Origin: Phaeobacter italicus | GTDB lineage: Bacteria > Pseudomonadota > Alphaproteobacteria > Rhodobacterales > Rhodobacteraceae | Direction: 5' to 3' | Assembly: GCF_001258055.1 (NCBI RefSeq) | Contig: NZ_CVRM01000037.1 | Span: 62,001-126,000, forward strand | Length of the DNA stretch: 64,000 bases | In this document: positions 18,382 through 27,525 of the stretch, in pieces | How positions within the stretch are numbered: position 1 is the stretch's first letter | Layout of the letters: each line of letters opens with the position of its first letter | The notes under the pieces: generated by a model | The model's database searches: none | What the model saw: only the letters and a program-made list of their open reading frames with translations | What the model was told of the DNA's origin: nothing | Program-made: the position numbers and the translations under genes

Positions 18382-19695
18382 ATGACCCAAGCCCCCCGCC
18401 ACTGGCTGGCTGCACCCTCTGCAGACCGGATCGAGGCAATCAGTTCCGCGACAAAAGATGCGGATTCTGCCGCTCTCTTGCAGCGCATCCACGCACTCTG
18501 TGAAGAAAATCGCGTCATTCACGAAGAGCAATGCTTCAACCTCAATCCGGCTACAAACGTGATGAACCCAAAGGCCGAAGCCCTGTTGGCGTCCGGTCTC
18601 GGCTCCCGGCCTTCGCTTGGCCATCCCGGTGACAAATACGAAATGGGGCTGGAGGCGATCGAGGAGATCGAAGTGATCGCAGCCGATCTCGCAGCAGAAG
18701 TGTTTGACGCAAAATATGCCGAGATCCGCGTCGGATCCGGGGCGTTGGCCAATCTCTATGGCTTCATGGCGACCTGCAAACCGGGGGATACCATCATCGC
18801 GCCGCCCGCCAGCATCGGCGGGCATGTGACACATCACGGACCAGGATGCGCCGGTCTGTTTGGGTTGCGCTGCCTGGAGGCCCCTGTCGCGGCCGATGGC
18901 TATACGGTCGACCTTGATGGTTTGCGCGATTTGGCCCGAAAAGAGCACCCTAAGCTGATCACCATCGGGGGCAGCCTCAACCTGTTCGAACATCCCGTCG
19001 CCGCGGTGCGCGCGATTGCCGATGAAGTGGGGGCAAAGGTGATGTTTGACGCGGCTCATCAATGCGGCATCATCGCTGGAAAGGCCTGGTCTGATCCACT
19101 GGCGGAAGGGGCGCATTTCATGACCATGAGCACCTACAAGAGCCTCGGTGGCCCCGCTGGCGGCTTGATCGTCACGAACGACGCCGGATTGGCAGAGATA
19201 CTGGATAGCATCGCCTTTCCTGGCATGACCGCCAATTTCGACGTTGCCAAGTCCGCGGCTCTTGCCGTCACGCTTCTGGATTGGCGGGATTTCGGGAAAG
19301 CCTATGCGGCCGAGATGATTGACATGGCAAATGCTCTGGCCGCCGCGCTGGATGAGCACGGCATAACGACCTTCAAGGGAAGCACGGGCATTGCCACCCA
19401 GTCGCACCAGTTTGCGGTTCTCGCGGCCCCATATGGGGGTGGCCAGACAGCTTCAAAACTGCTGCGCAAGAACGGGTTTCTGGCCTGCGGCATCGGCCTG
19501 CCAGTCGCGACTGTGGCGGGGGATCTGAACGGTTTGCGGATTGGCACACCTGAGTTGGTTCGTTGGGGAATGACGGCGGCTGATGCTCCGCGTCTGGCTG
19601 ACCTTATCGCGCGCGCACTGCGTGGGGACACCGTTCAAGACGAGGTCGCGGCCTGGCGGTCGAGCTTTGACAGGTTGCATTTCATCCACGCTTAA
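18382..19695 (+). CDS. SHMT-family PLP-dependent enzyme (glyA paralogue)
   Basis: A 437-residue fold-type I PLP enzyme related to serine hydroxymethyltransferase: SLGHPGDKYEMG matches the SHMT GYPGKRYYGG region, Asp223 and His226 (MFDAAHQCG) fit the cofactor contacts, and Lys253 is the Schiff-base lysine. The lysine motif reads STYKSLGGPAGG instead of the housekeeping TTTTHKTLRGPRGG, so the substrate or folate use probably differs. ATG 18382 follows a perfect AGGAGG. Divergent pairing with a LysR regulator suggests an inducible catabolic enzyme, for instance for a beta-hydroxy or alpha-methyl amino acid; that is inference. Confidence 0.75.
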   Translation: MTQAPRHWLAAPSADRIEAISSATKDADSAALLQRIHALCEENRVIHEEQCFNLNPATNVMNPKAEALLASGLGSRPSLGHPGDKYEMGLEAIEEIEVIAADLAAEVFDAKYAEIRVGSGALANLYGFMATCKPGDTIIAPPASIGGHVTHHGPGCAGLFGLRCLEAPVAADGYTVDLDGLRDLARKEHPKLITIGGSLNLFEHPVAAVRAIADEVGAKVMFDAAHQCGIIAGKAWSDPLAEGAHFMTMSTYKSLGGPAGGLIVTNDAGLAEILDSIAFPGMTANFDVAKSAALAVTLLDWRDFGKAYAAEMIDMANALAAALDEHGITTFKGSTGIATQSHQFAVLAAPYGGGQTASKLLRKNGFLACGIGLPVATVAGDLNGLRIGTPELVRWGMTAADAPRLADLIARALRGDTVQDEVAAWRSSFDRLHFIHA

Positions 19696-19722
19696 GCCCT
19701 GCCCCGTCCTGAGAAAGCAGAA

Positions 19723-19748
19723 AGCCCCGAGGAAATTCCTCGGGGCTC
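19723..19748. terminator. Bidirectional terminator
   Basis: Arms AGCCCCGAGG and CCTCGGGGCT around AAATT, between the convergent SHMT-like and protease genes. Confidence 0.8.
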
Positions 19749-19818
19749 TTGCTGATCTGGCCGACCGCCTCCCACGGACGTTTTGTGGGAAACGGAGCGG
19801 AGGCGTATCGGGCCGGTC

Positions 19819-20532
19819 TCAGCCCGCGCGGCGCATCAGCGCCCACAGCGATCCGTCTAGCGATGTCGCAAGCGACACTGGTCTTCGCCCCATCTGAGCC
19901 TTGGCCGAGATCACAGAAACCAGCCTCGGCGCTTGCCCCGGCACGATCTGCAAGACCGGAGAGCCAGAGGCCCCGTAGTCCACCTTGCAGGAGGTAACCA
20001 GCGTCTCACTGCGAGACGACAGGATGGTACATCCCCGCTCTCGAGCCGGTCTGGTTGAGGTTTGCATCGAATAGGACAGAACATCCACGCTATCACCCGG
20101 CAAAGGGGCAGCGGCCAGCGCAAAGGGGCGCACCTCGCTTGCGCTGATCGGTTTGTTCAACCTCAGAACCGCGATGTCGCTTCCCGGTTCACTTCGGTCT
20201 GACCAGCGATGTCTGTAGCCCGGATGAATGACCGCCTTGACGACCTGCCGCTCGGCCTTGGCCCTGCGTCCGTTCAATCCTGCCTCAAACTTGATGGTGC
20301 GCGGGTTTACCGCCTGACCCGTCTGAGGGTTGTAGAGACAATGTGCTGCAGTCAGCACGAGGTTGGGCGCAATCAGACTGCCGGTGCACATGTTGCGCCC
20401 CGAGATGTTCAATCGACCAACTGCCTCCCACCCGGGAACAGCACTGACACGGGCCGATTGCGCCTCTGCCGGCGCCCCGAACGAGGCGCCGCTGATTATG
20501 GCAGCCGCAACGGCTGCAAGTAAGCGTTTCAT
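19819..20532 (-). CDS. Secreted trypsin-like serine protease (S1 family)
   Basis: A 237-residue exported protease: signal peptide about residues 1-24 (ending APAEA), then the chymotrypsin-fold triad His64 (LTAAHC), Asp119 (GSDIAVL) and Ser189. The serine motif is YGASGSPV instead of the usual GDSGGP; this form is common in bacterial trypsin-like peptidases and keeps the catalytic Ser. Four cysteines could form two disulfides. ATG 20532 is chosen over upstream starts because it opens the signal peptide and has GGAG six bases before it. Its target is unknown. Confidence 0.85.
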   Translation of the reverse strand: MKRLLAAVAAAIISGASFGAPAEAQSARVSAVPGWEAVGRLNISGRNMCTGSLIAPNLVLTAAHCLYNPQTGQAVNPRTIKFEAGLNGRRAKAERQVVKAVIHPGYRHRWSDRSEPGSDIAVLRLNKPISASEVRPFALAAAPLPGDSVDVLSYSMQTSTRPARERGCTILSSRSETLVTSCKVDYGASGSPVLQIVPGQAPRLVSVISAKAQMGRRPVSLATSLDGSLWALMRRAG

Positions 20533-21027
20533 GGTCCACTCCATTTTTCCCACACCCTGATCCTGCGAGCGGGCTGGGGCCGGAATGCGGCCTGGAGTTG
20601 TGCGGACCTGTCAGAAAGAGGGACAGATTATGACAGGATTAACAGAAGGTTAACGTGAGGCCACCCATCGTTTGGCAGCCTTGGCAGGCGCCATATTTTC
20701 TTTACCTGACCTGAACGATTTGGTGAAAATTATCCAATAATGCCCTGACAATCGGCGCTATTTCCGAAAGGAATTGGGTAAGAAATTCCCCGGATTTCCG
20801 TGTTTTCGGGGCCAACCGGGAAAGGTTTCGGCCAGATTAAGGCAAGAGTTGGCCGTATCCCCAAGCGATTGGGGCAAGATCCGAGTCGGTGAAACCGAGC
20901 CGATCCCTTAACAGGGGGCGCCTTGCGAACGGTGCCCTTTGGATTGCGGCTTGGGGGATGGAACACCTCAGGATGAAGAGCAGCGCATCAACTGCAGAGC
21001 ACACGCATAAGGTGATTGCTCCATAAG
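20533..21027. other. About 500 bp without a protein gene
   Basis: The left part (20533-20760) is the leader of the protease gene and includes an AT-rich patch around 20690-20745 that may hold its promoter. The right part holds several consecutive inverted repeats described separately as a candidate RNA. The single short minus-strand frame across it (20730-20966) has no protein-like composition. Confidence 0.5.
20830..20937 (+). ncRNA. Candidate structured RNA
   Basis: Four stems occur in a row within about 110 bp: GGCCA/TGGCC (20830-20854), CCCCAA-GCGA-TTGGGG (20859-20874), TCGGT-GAA-ACCGA (20886-20898) and GGGCGCC/GGTGCCC with an 8-base loop (20916-20937). The last stem closes fully only as plus-strand RNA (a G-U pair) and is followed by TTT. 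I see no match to SRP RNA, RNase P RNA, tmRNA or a riboswitch I know. The strand is inferred from that one pair. Confidence 0.3.
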
Positions 21028-21055
21028 AAAACCCCGGCAGGATCTGCCGGGGTTC
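21028..21055 (-). terminator. Terminator of the RND efflux operon
   Basis: Arms AACCCCGGCAG and CTGCCGGGGTT around GAT, followed on the minus strand by TTTTCTT; 24 bp after the permease stop. Confidence 0.85.
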
Positions 21056-21078
21056 TCAGTCTTGCTATGGTCGCAGAC

Positions 21079-24000
21079 CTATGCGACTGCGGCCTCGCGT
21101 TTTTCATCCCGACCAAAGAAGATCAGGTAGAACACGGGCGCGGCAACCAGGGTCAGGATCGTTGCGAATGCAAGCCCGCCCATGATCGTGATCGCCATCG
21201 AGACAAAGAACGCATCGCTCAGAAGCGGTGCCATCCCGAGGATCGTGGTCACGGCCGCCAGCATCACCGGGCGCAGACGCGAGACGGATGCCTCGACAAT
21301 TGCCTCGCGCAGCGGTCTGCCCTCTGCCCGAACCAGATCGATTTCCTCGACCAGGACGATGCCGTTCTTGATCAGCATGCCAGACAGGGACAGCAGGCCA
21401 AGAAGCGCAGTGAAGGTGAAGGGCATGCCCGTTCCCAGCAAGCCAATAACCACACCGTTTACGGACATGGGAACCAGCAACCAGATGATGATCGGCTGGC
21501 GGATCGCGTTGAACAGAAGAACCGAAATCAGAACCATGATGAGAATGGTGACCGGCAATTGCTTGCCCAGGCTCGCATTTGCATCACTAGAGTTCTCGTG
21601 CTCGCCGCCCCATTCCATCGTATAGCCTGTGGGGACTTCGATGGCTTCGATGGTTTGGCGGATCTCGGCAAACACGCTCGCTGCGGTCAGGTCCGGTGGG
21701 ATGTCTGCGCCGACGGTCAGGGTCGCGACACGGTCGCGGCGATGCACCAGCGTGTTTTCTACGACGACATTCACCCCATCAATCATCTGCTCCAGCGGAA
21801 CAAAGCTGCCAGCGGATTCCGAGAATACAAGCTGATCCATCAGATTGTATTCTCCCTCCGCCGGGCGGCGAATGATGATCGGGATCAGGCGTTCCCGCTC
21901 GCGGAAGACACCAGCCGTCAGGCCATCCGTGGAGAACTGCAGCGCATCGGCGATGGCCTCTCGGGTCACGCCTGCCGTCTGGGCCCGATCTGTTGCGTAG
22001 ACCGGCTTTAGCGTGACTTCCTGTTCGCGCCAGTCCTGACGGACGCTCAGGATATTGGGAGAGCCTTCGCGCAGGCGCTGCATCGCCTCGTCCCCCAAAG
22101 CGCGCAGTACACGTGGGTCAGGCCCAGCAAAGCGCACTTCGATCGGAGCGCCGCCACCGGGGCCGAAAACCAGCCTCTGGGTGCGGAACTCGCCTTCCGG
22201 GAACTGCGCCTTGCCAAAGGCTTCCAGATCCTCTTGCAACGCCGGGATCGCTTCCAGACTGTTGGTCCGGATGATGAGATGGCCGTAGCTTGGGTTTGGA
22301 TCCTCTGACTCGTAGGTCAGCATGAAGCGGGTCGCCCCCTTGCCGATGAAGCTCGCGACCGAGGCGACCTCTTCTCTGTCGGACAGCCAGTCTTCTACCT
22401 GCTGCATATGGGCAGATGTGGTCTGGATCGAACTTCCCTGCGGCAGCTTGTAGTTCACAAAGAACAGCGGCGTGTTGGAGTTGGGGAAGAACTGCTGTTT
22501 GACCTGCCCAAAACCGATGAAACACAGCACGGTCACAGCAATCAGCCCCGGAACAACCAGCCAACGCATCTTGAGCGACAGACGCAACAGCGCACCGTAG
22601 CCCCGGAAAAGGAAACCGGAATAGGAATCCAGGTCATCGCCGCTGCCCTGCTTAAAGAAGTAGTGGCCAAGCAGCGGCGTCGCGGTGAGTGCCAGCAACC
22701 AGCTCAGCAAGAGCGAGATCGCGATGACCGCAAACAGGGAGAACATGAACTCGCCTGTGGAATCCGGGCTGAGACCGATACCGGCAAAAGCCATGATGCC
22801 GATCACGGTTGCACCCAGAAGCGGGATTTGCGTCTTGGCTGCGGCCTCATGTGCGGCCTCGCGCGAGGTCTTTCCACGCGCCATCGCAATCTGCATGCCT
22901 TCAGCCACAACGATTGCGTTGTCCACCAGCATACCCATCGCGATGATCAGTGCCCCAAGAGAAATCCGCTCCATCTCGATTGAGAAGAGGTTCATGAACA
23001 TCAACGTGCCAACGACCGTCAGCAGCAATGTCGTGCCCACGACCACCGCGGCCCGCCAGCCCATGAAGATCGCAAGGACAACCACCACAATCGCGACAGA
23101 CATGGCGAGGTTCACAAGAAAGTCGTTGGAGGCCTGTTCCACCACCACGTGCTGTTGGTAGATCGGCTTCAGCTCCACGCCATAGGGGATCTGATTGTCG
23201 AGTTCGGCAAGGCGGGCATCTACCCGTTTGCCGACTTCCACGATGTTCTCGCTCGACAGGCCCGCAACCCCAAGAGTAAAGGCCTCGACCCCGTCGAAAC
23301 GGATGATCTGACCGGGGTCATCGACCCGACCGCGATGGACATCTGCCATATCGACGACATTGATGACCTCACCTTGCGATCCCACTGTGAGACCCGCGAT
23401 TTCAGAGACGGAGTCCGACCCTTCCGGTGCGCTCAGACGGGTTTCGACCCCGTCGCTGTCTAGGCTGCCTGCCGGACGGACAGAGTTGGCCGTTGCCAGC
23501 GCGTTGGCCACTGCCCCGATGGGAATGTTCTGATTGACGGTGATGGCCATCTTCGGCTCAACAAAGATCGCTTCCTCTGGGAGGCCCGCGACCTGAACGT
23601 CAGCAACCCCATCAACGGCCAGCAACTCGCGGCGCAGAAAGGTGGCCAATTCGTGCCGCTCGGCATCGGTGAACCCTTCGGCGGTGACGGCGTAGAACAC
23701 ACCGAACACGTCGCCAAAGCCATCATCGACATAGGGTTTTCCCACGCCATCGGGCAGGCCGCGGGATGCGTTCTCGACCTTGGCGCGCAGCTTGGTCCAG
23801 AGCTGGGGCAGCTCTGTTCCGTCGAATGTGTCTTTCATCTCCACATCGATCCGGGATGATCCCGGTTGATTCATGGAGCGGATTTCCTTCACCTCGCCCA
23901 TCTGCTGGATGGCGGATTCCAACGGTTCCGTCACTTCCAGCGCGACCTGCTCAGCGCTCGCGCCGGGGTATTGGGTGATGACAACCGCCTGTTTGATGGT

Positions 24001-24120
24001 AAAGGCCGGATCCTCAAGCCGCCCGAGGTTCAAAAAACCCCAGATCCCCCCGAAGAGGGCAGTGAGCATGATGATCCATGTATAGAGCGGCCGATTTATC
24101 GACCCGCGTGCGATATCCAT
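21079..24120 (-). CDS. RND family efflux transporter permease
   Basis: A 1013-residue inner-membrane proton-driven efflux pump of the AcrB/MexB superfamily. It starts with ARGSINRPLYTWIIMLTALFGG (TM1), has two large periplasmic loops and twelve TM helices; the GALIIAMGMLVDNAIVVAEG segment carries the proton-relay Asp pair of TM4. Sequence features place it nearer the divalent-metal or lipid-type RND pumps than to AcrB itself, but the substrate is not clear. ATG 24120 gives the family N-terminus. It is the last gene of a marR-adaptor-permease operon with no TolC-like channel gene, so a channel must come from elsewhere. Confidence 0.93.
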   Translation of the reverse strand: MDIARGSINRPLYTWIIMLTALFGGIWGFLNLGRLEDPAFTIKQAVVITQYPGASAEQVALEVTEPLESAIQQMGEVKEIRSMNQPGSSRIDVEMKDTFDGTELPQLWTKLRAKVENASRGLPDGVGKPYVDDGFGDVFGVFYAVTAEGFTDAERHELATFLRRELLAVDGVADVQVAGLPEEAIFVEPKMAITVNQNIPIGAVANALATANSVRPAGSLDSDGVETRLSAPEGSDSVSEIAGLTVGSQGEVINVVDMADVHRGRVDDPGQIIRFDGVEAFTLGVAGLSSENIVEVGKRVDARLAELDNQIPYGVELKPIYQQHVVVEQASNDFLVNLAMSVAIVVVVLAIFMGWRAAVVVGTTLLLTVVGTLMFMNLFSIEMERISLGALIIAMGMLVDNAIVVAEGMQIAMARGKTSREAAHEAAAKTQIPLLGATVIGIMAFAGIGLSPDSTGEFMFSLFAVIAISLLLSWLLALTATPLLGHYFFKQGSGDDLDSYSGFLFRGYGALLRLSLKMRWLVVPGLIAVTVLCFIGFGQVKQQFFPNSNTPLFFVNYKLPQGSSIQTTSAHMQQVEDWLSDREEVASVASFIGKGATRFMLTYESEDPNPSYGHLIIRTNSLEAIPALQEDLEAFGKAQFPEGEFRTQRLVFGPGGGAPIEVRFAGPDPRVLRALGDEAMQRLREGSPNILSVRQDWREQEVTLKPVYATDRAQTAGVTREAIADALQFSTDGLTAGVFRERERLIPIIIRRPAEGEYNLMDQLVFSESAGSFVPLEQMIDGVNVVVENTLVHRRDRVATLTVGADIPPDLTAASVFAEIRQTIEAIEVPTGYTMEWGGEHENSSDANASLGKQLPVTILIMVLISVLLFNAIRQPIIIWLLVPMSVNGVVIGLLGTGMPFTFTALLGLLSLSGMLIKNGIVLVEEIDLVRAEGRPLREAIVEASVSRLRPVMLAAVTTILGMAPLLSDAFFVSMAITIMGGLAFATILTLVAAPVFYLIFFGRDEKREAAVA

Positions 24121-24130
24121 GGTCTGCCTC

Positions 24131-25174
24131 TCAGTTGTTGAAGCCGGTAAAGCGGCGAACCGCCTGACCATCGACAAGAGCACTGCCCCCGGTCAGAACG
24201 ATTTCCTCGCCGCCATTCAGCCCGCTGAGGATCTCGATCTGGCCATTGTCAGTGGGGTTTGTTTCCACCTTGACCCAAGACACGGTTCCTTCGTCCGCCC
24301 CATTCGGGCTGAACAGCATGACCCCGGTCTCGCCGCTGGCCGAAGCCACAATCGCTGACGGGGGGACGATGACGCCGGTTTCACCGGTATCAACCTGGAC
24401 TTGAACCGTTGCAGATGCACCGGGAAAGACCTGACGGTCTTCTGGCGGGCTCAGGCGAAAGGTGACACGGTAGGTTTGGCCGACACTGCTGGCTTCGGCA
24501 TCAAACTCAAGGATCTGCAGCGGATAACGTGTATCACTGCCGGGAAAGGTCGCAGTGATGGTCAGCGCGTCTGTTTCTTCTTCCTGCTGGAACAGAACTT
24601 CTGGCACATCGACCTCGATGTGCAGTTCTGACATGTCATGCAATCGCACGATCGGGGCACCCGCGCCTACAGTGCTGAAAAGGGCCACTTCACGACTGGA
24701 AACCAGCGCATCGAACGGGGCGTTCAGGGTCGCGTGCTCCAATGCATATGATGCGTCACGCAACGCGATCGCCGTCAGCCCGGCCTGTGTTTCGGCATCG
24801 TCGATTGAAACCTGGCTTACGGTTCCTGTGAGCTTTTCCAGACGCGCAACGGTTCGATCTGCCTGCTCCTTTTGCAGCTGAGCCTGTTCCAGCTTCAGCT
24901 CAAAAGGTTCCAGATCCAGCTCAGCGATCAAGGCCCCTTGTGGGACAAACGCCCCTTCTGTCACCGGAAATTTGACAACCTGCCCGGCAACCTGAAAGGC
25001 CAGATCGACTGTTTCCTTTGCTGTCACCTGTCCGAAAAATTCCCGCTTGATCGGTTTCGATCCAGCCTGAGCTTCCATCAGCTTCACCGGTTTTGCCACA
25101 TCCTGTGCAAGGGCGGGCACCGCCCCCATCACAAGTCCCAGCACCCCGGCCAGCAGTTTCGCGCCAACCTTCAT
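24131..25174 (-). CDS. RND efflux periplasmic adaptor subunit (MFP)
   Basis: A 347-residue membrane fusion protein: signal peptide at 1-23 (ending PALAQ), the half-lipoyl motif AFQVAGQVVKFPVTEGAFVPQGALIAELD, an alpha-helical hairpin (about 85-130), a second lipoyl half (LNAPFDALVSSREV) and the beta-barrel domain. It links the RND permease to an outer-membrane channel. It lies 10 bp upstream of the permease gene and 4 bp after the MarR gene, so all three are one operon. Confidence 0.92.
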   Translation of the reverse strand: MKVGAKLLAGVLGLVMGAVPALAQDVAKPVKLMEAQAGSKPIKREFFGQVTAKETVDLAFQVAGQVVKFPVTEGAFVPQGALIAELDLEPFELKLEQAQLQKEQADRTVARLEKLTGTVSQVSIDDAETQAGLTAIALRDASYALEHATLNAPFDALVSSREVALFSTVGAGAPIVRLHDMSELHIEVDVPEVLFQQEEETDALTITATFPGSDTRYPLQILEFDAEASSVGQTYRVTFRLSPPEDRQVFPGASATVQVQVDTGETGVIVPPSAIVASASGETGVMLFSPNGADEGTVSWVKVETNPTDNGQIEILSGLNGGEEIVLTGGSALVDGQAVRRFTGFNN

Positions 25175-25178
25175 CTCG

Positions 25179-25634
25179 TCACTCCTTCCCGGACGGTTTC
25201 GTTTCCGTCGCTAGTATATTGTCATGAATTTTTGCAGACAGGGCCGCAAATTGTTGGGTTTCTTCTTCAGACAGTCCTGAAACCTCGCGAAACAGCTCTG
25301 CAGCGGCATTTTGCAGAGCCGCCCTCTGGACCTGCCCTGCGGGGGTAAGAACCAGTTGCCATGCCCGCCGATCCCTTGGGTCGCGCTCCCTCCGGATGAG
25401 GCCAAGCAACTCCAGACTGTCTGCTGCGGCGGTGACGGTGGAGGGCACAGTCTGCATCCTGCGGGCGAGCTCTCCCATCCTGCGCGGCTCATCCAGGCCG
25501 ATCAACAGATGTGATTCCATTCGGTTCAATTCCGGCGCCTCCGGGGCATCGTCGATGCAGGCATCCACCTTCCAATACAGCGCAAAGACGCCAAGCAGAG
25601 CTGTCACTTCGGGGCAGTTTGCTGTCTTGGGCAT
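25179..25634 (-). CDS. MarR family transcriptional regulator
   Basis: A 151-residue winged-helix regulator: RMGELARRMQTVPSTVTAAADSLELLGLIRRERDPRDRRAWQLVLTPAG contains the recognition helix and the wing with the DPRDRR signature of MarR proteins. It is the first gene of the efflux operon and is expected to repress it and release on binding a phenolic or other toxic ligand. A promoter with an inverted repeat in its spacer lies 63 bp upstream of the start. Confidence 0.9.
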   Translation of the reverse strand: MPKTANCPEVTALLGVFALYWKVDACIDDAPEAPELNRMESHLLIGLDEPRRMGELARRMQTVPSTVTAAADSLELLGLIRRERDPRDRRAWQLVLTPAGQVQRAALQNAAAELFREVSGLSEEETQQFAALSAKIHDNILATETKPSGKE

Positions 25635-25696
25635 GGCTGTTGCTTCCTTTCGAACCGGGATGGCCTGGCTGTGCTCACGGGCATGTTACCCTCGCG

Positions 25697-25724
25697 CATA
25701 TATTTCGGAACTCGAACCATTCAA
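25697..25724 (-). promoter_or_regulatory. Promoter of the marR-efflux operon with operator-like repeat
   Basis: On the minus strand TTGAAT-N16-TATATG; the spacer holds TTCG-N5-CGAA (25704-25716), a placement that would let the MarR dimer block RNA polymerase. Confidence 0.45.
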
Positions 25725-25861
25725 GAAGTGAAAGTAAAATCTCTTATGCGCGCGGCTGACGTAGGTGCAGCCTGCGGTCTCATTGGGGCTGTGGATCTTG
25801 ACCTTGTGCAACGATAATGCCCAGATATGCGGCACTCTGAAAACCACCCGAAGGTTCCGTC

Positions 25862-26986
25862 ATGTTCACACCCGCCATCACCGGCACGGGCGTCTTCACC
25901 CCGTCACAGAAGATCACCAACGCCGAGCTGGTCGCGGCGTTCAATGCTTACGCGGACAAGACCAATGCAGAAAACGCCGAGGCGATTGCCGCGGGTGACA
26001 TGGAGCCGCTTCAGCATTCCTCGGAAGAGTTCATTCTGAAGGCCTCTGGCATCGAACAGCGTTACGTCATGGACAAAAGCGGCGTTCTGGATCCCGAGGT
26101 CATGCATCCCCTGCTGCGTCAGCGCAGTGATGATGAACCCTCGATCATGGCGGAGATGGCTGTCGATGCGGCCAAGAAGGCGCTGGAACAGGCGGGCAAG
26201 ACAGCCGCTGATGTGGATGCGGTTATCTGCGCTGCATCCAATATGGAGCGTGCATATCCTGCAGTTGCGATCGAGATCCAGCAGCTTCTTGGCATCCAGG
26301 GATTTGCCTTTGACATGAATGTCGCCTGCTCCTCGGCGACGTTCGGCATCCAAGCTGCCGCCGACATGGTGCGGTCCGGTTCTATCCGCTCGGCCCTGGT
26401 GGTGAACCCTGAAATCTGCTCGGGCCATCTGGAGTGGCGGGACCGGGATTGCCACTTTATCTTTGGCGATGTGGCAACAGCGACCTTGATCGAACGCGAA
26501 GAGAACGCAACCGGTGCGTATTTTGAGATTCTCTCGACCCGCTGCGCGACCGAGTTTTCCAACAACATCCGCAATAACAACGGCTACCTGCGCCGCTCGC
26601 GTCCGGATGGTGTCCAGGACCGCCGCGACATGCAGTTCATGCAAAACGGGCGCAAAGTCTTCAAAGAAGTCCTGCCAATGGTCAGCCAGCATATCACTGA
26701 CCACATGGACGCCGAGGGGATCACCAGTGATGAGCTGAAACGTCTGTGGCTGCATCAGGCCAACAAGACGATGAACGATTTCATCGGCAAAAAGGTTCTG
26801 GGACGCACGCCAGAGGACGGCGAACAGCCCAACATCCTGCAGGAATACGCAAACACCTCCTCTGCGGGCTCCATCATCGCGTTTTCGAAATACTCCGATG
26901 ATCTGCAGAACGGAGATCTTGGCCTGATCTGTTCGTTTGGCGCAGGCTATTCGGTTGGGTCAGTGGTGTTGCGTCGCGTCAGCTGA
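25862..26986 (+). CDS. Beta-ketoacyl-ACP synthase III family enzyme
   Basis: A 374-residue thiolase-fold enzyme with the KAS III triad: Cys156 (NVACSSATFG), His298 (LHQANK) and Asn331 (EYANTSSAGS). It is longer than housekeeping FabH (near 320 residues), with an N-terminal insertion at residues 30-60 and a long RNNNGYLRRSRPDG insert, resembling the second-type KAS III proteins that can condense medium-chain acyl-CoA with malonyl-ACP. The usual fabH sits with plsX; here there are no fatty-acid genes nearby, so this is probably an accessory synthase. The substrate chain length is unknown. Confidence 0.85.
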   Translation: MFTPAITGTGVFTPSQKITNAELVAAFNAYADKTNAENAEAIAAGDMEPLQHSSEEFILKASGIEQRYVMDKSGVLDPEVMHPLLRQRSDDEPSIMAEMAVDAAKKALEQAGKTAADVDAVICAASNMERAYPAVAIEIQQLLGIQGFAFDMNVACSSATFGIQAAADMVRSGSIRSALVVNPEICSGHLEWRDRDCHFIFGDVATATLIEREENATGAYFEILSTRCATEFSNNIRNNNGYLRRSRPDGVQDRRDMQFMQNGRKVFKEVLPMVSQHITDHMDAEGITSDELKRLWLHQANKTMNDFIGKKVLGRTPEDGEQPNILQEYANTSSAGSIIAFSKYSDDLQNGDLGLICSFGAGYSVGSVVLRRVS

Positions 26987-27007
26987 TCCGCATCCCACTT
27001 GCATAAA

Positions 27008-27042
27008 AAAACCCCGCCAGATTGTATGTCTGGCGGGGTTTT
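27008..27042. terminator. Bidirectional terminator
   Basis: Arms AACCCCGCCAGA and TCTGGCGGGGTT with A-run and T-run flanks, between the convergent KAS III and HTH genes. Confidence 0.88.
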
Positions 27043-27069
27043 CCATGTCAGCCGGTTCATCAATTGCGA

Positions 27070-27525
27070 TCAGCCGCTTTCCTCTTCGAGGTGCAGTTTC
27101 ATATCCAGCAGAACCTGTTGCAGCATCACGGTCTCGCGCAGCAGACGCTTTGCTTCGTTGATGGTGATGATGCCATCGGCCATCGCTTCCTGATATTCGC
27201 TCATCAAGGTCGCAAACCGCTGGCTGAGCGCGATGACGTCAGAATTCACCCCGCCACTGCGCTCACTTGAACTGGATTCACCATAAGAGAGCGTGATGTT
27301 CTTGAGATCCGCCAGACCAGAGGTCACATGCGGGAAGGATGCTGCCGACTCGAGCTTGGCAACGGCATCAACAGGCATGAAACGATCCGCGTGTTCGGGA
27401 TTGTCAGAGTAATACCGGCCCAATGTCGCCTTGGATTTCCCGGTGATCTGGCAGGCCGCTTCGATCCCGACATCCTTGACCAATGCCTCTGTGTGTTTTT
27501 TTAGATAAGTACCTACGTCTGCCAT
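27070..27525 (-). CDS. HTH-containing protein of unknown function
   Basis: A 151-residue protein. Residues 15-40 (VKDVGIEAACQITGKSKATLGRYYSD) look like a helix-turn-helix of the kind seen in small phage-type regulators, where the second helix reads KSKATLGRYYS. The C-terminal half (about 100-147) is a long amphipathic helix likely to form a coiled coil for oligomerisation. No enzyme motif is present. It stands alone between a terminator and a 400-bp gap. It is probably a DNA-binding protein, though the HTH call is from pattern only. Confidence 0.6.
   Translation of the reverse strand: MADVGTYLKKHTEALVKDVGIEAACQITGKSKATLGRYYSDNPEHADRFMPVDAVAKLESAASFPHVTSGLADLKNITLSYGESSSSERSGGVNSDVIALSQRFATLMSEYQEAMADGIITINEAKRLLRETVMLQQVLLDMKLHLEEESG

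Noticed and set aside
20730..20966. 78-codon minus-strand frame in the 500-bp gap
   Set aside because: Proline/Gly-rich with no ribosome-binding site or homology; hairpins in the same place explain the sequence better.
21079..24120. Drug specificity for the RND pump
   Set aside because: Sequence alone does not separate drug, solvent and metal-type pumps here; only the family is claimed.
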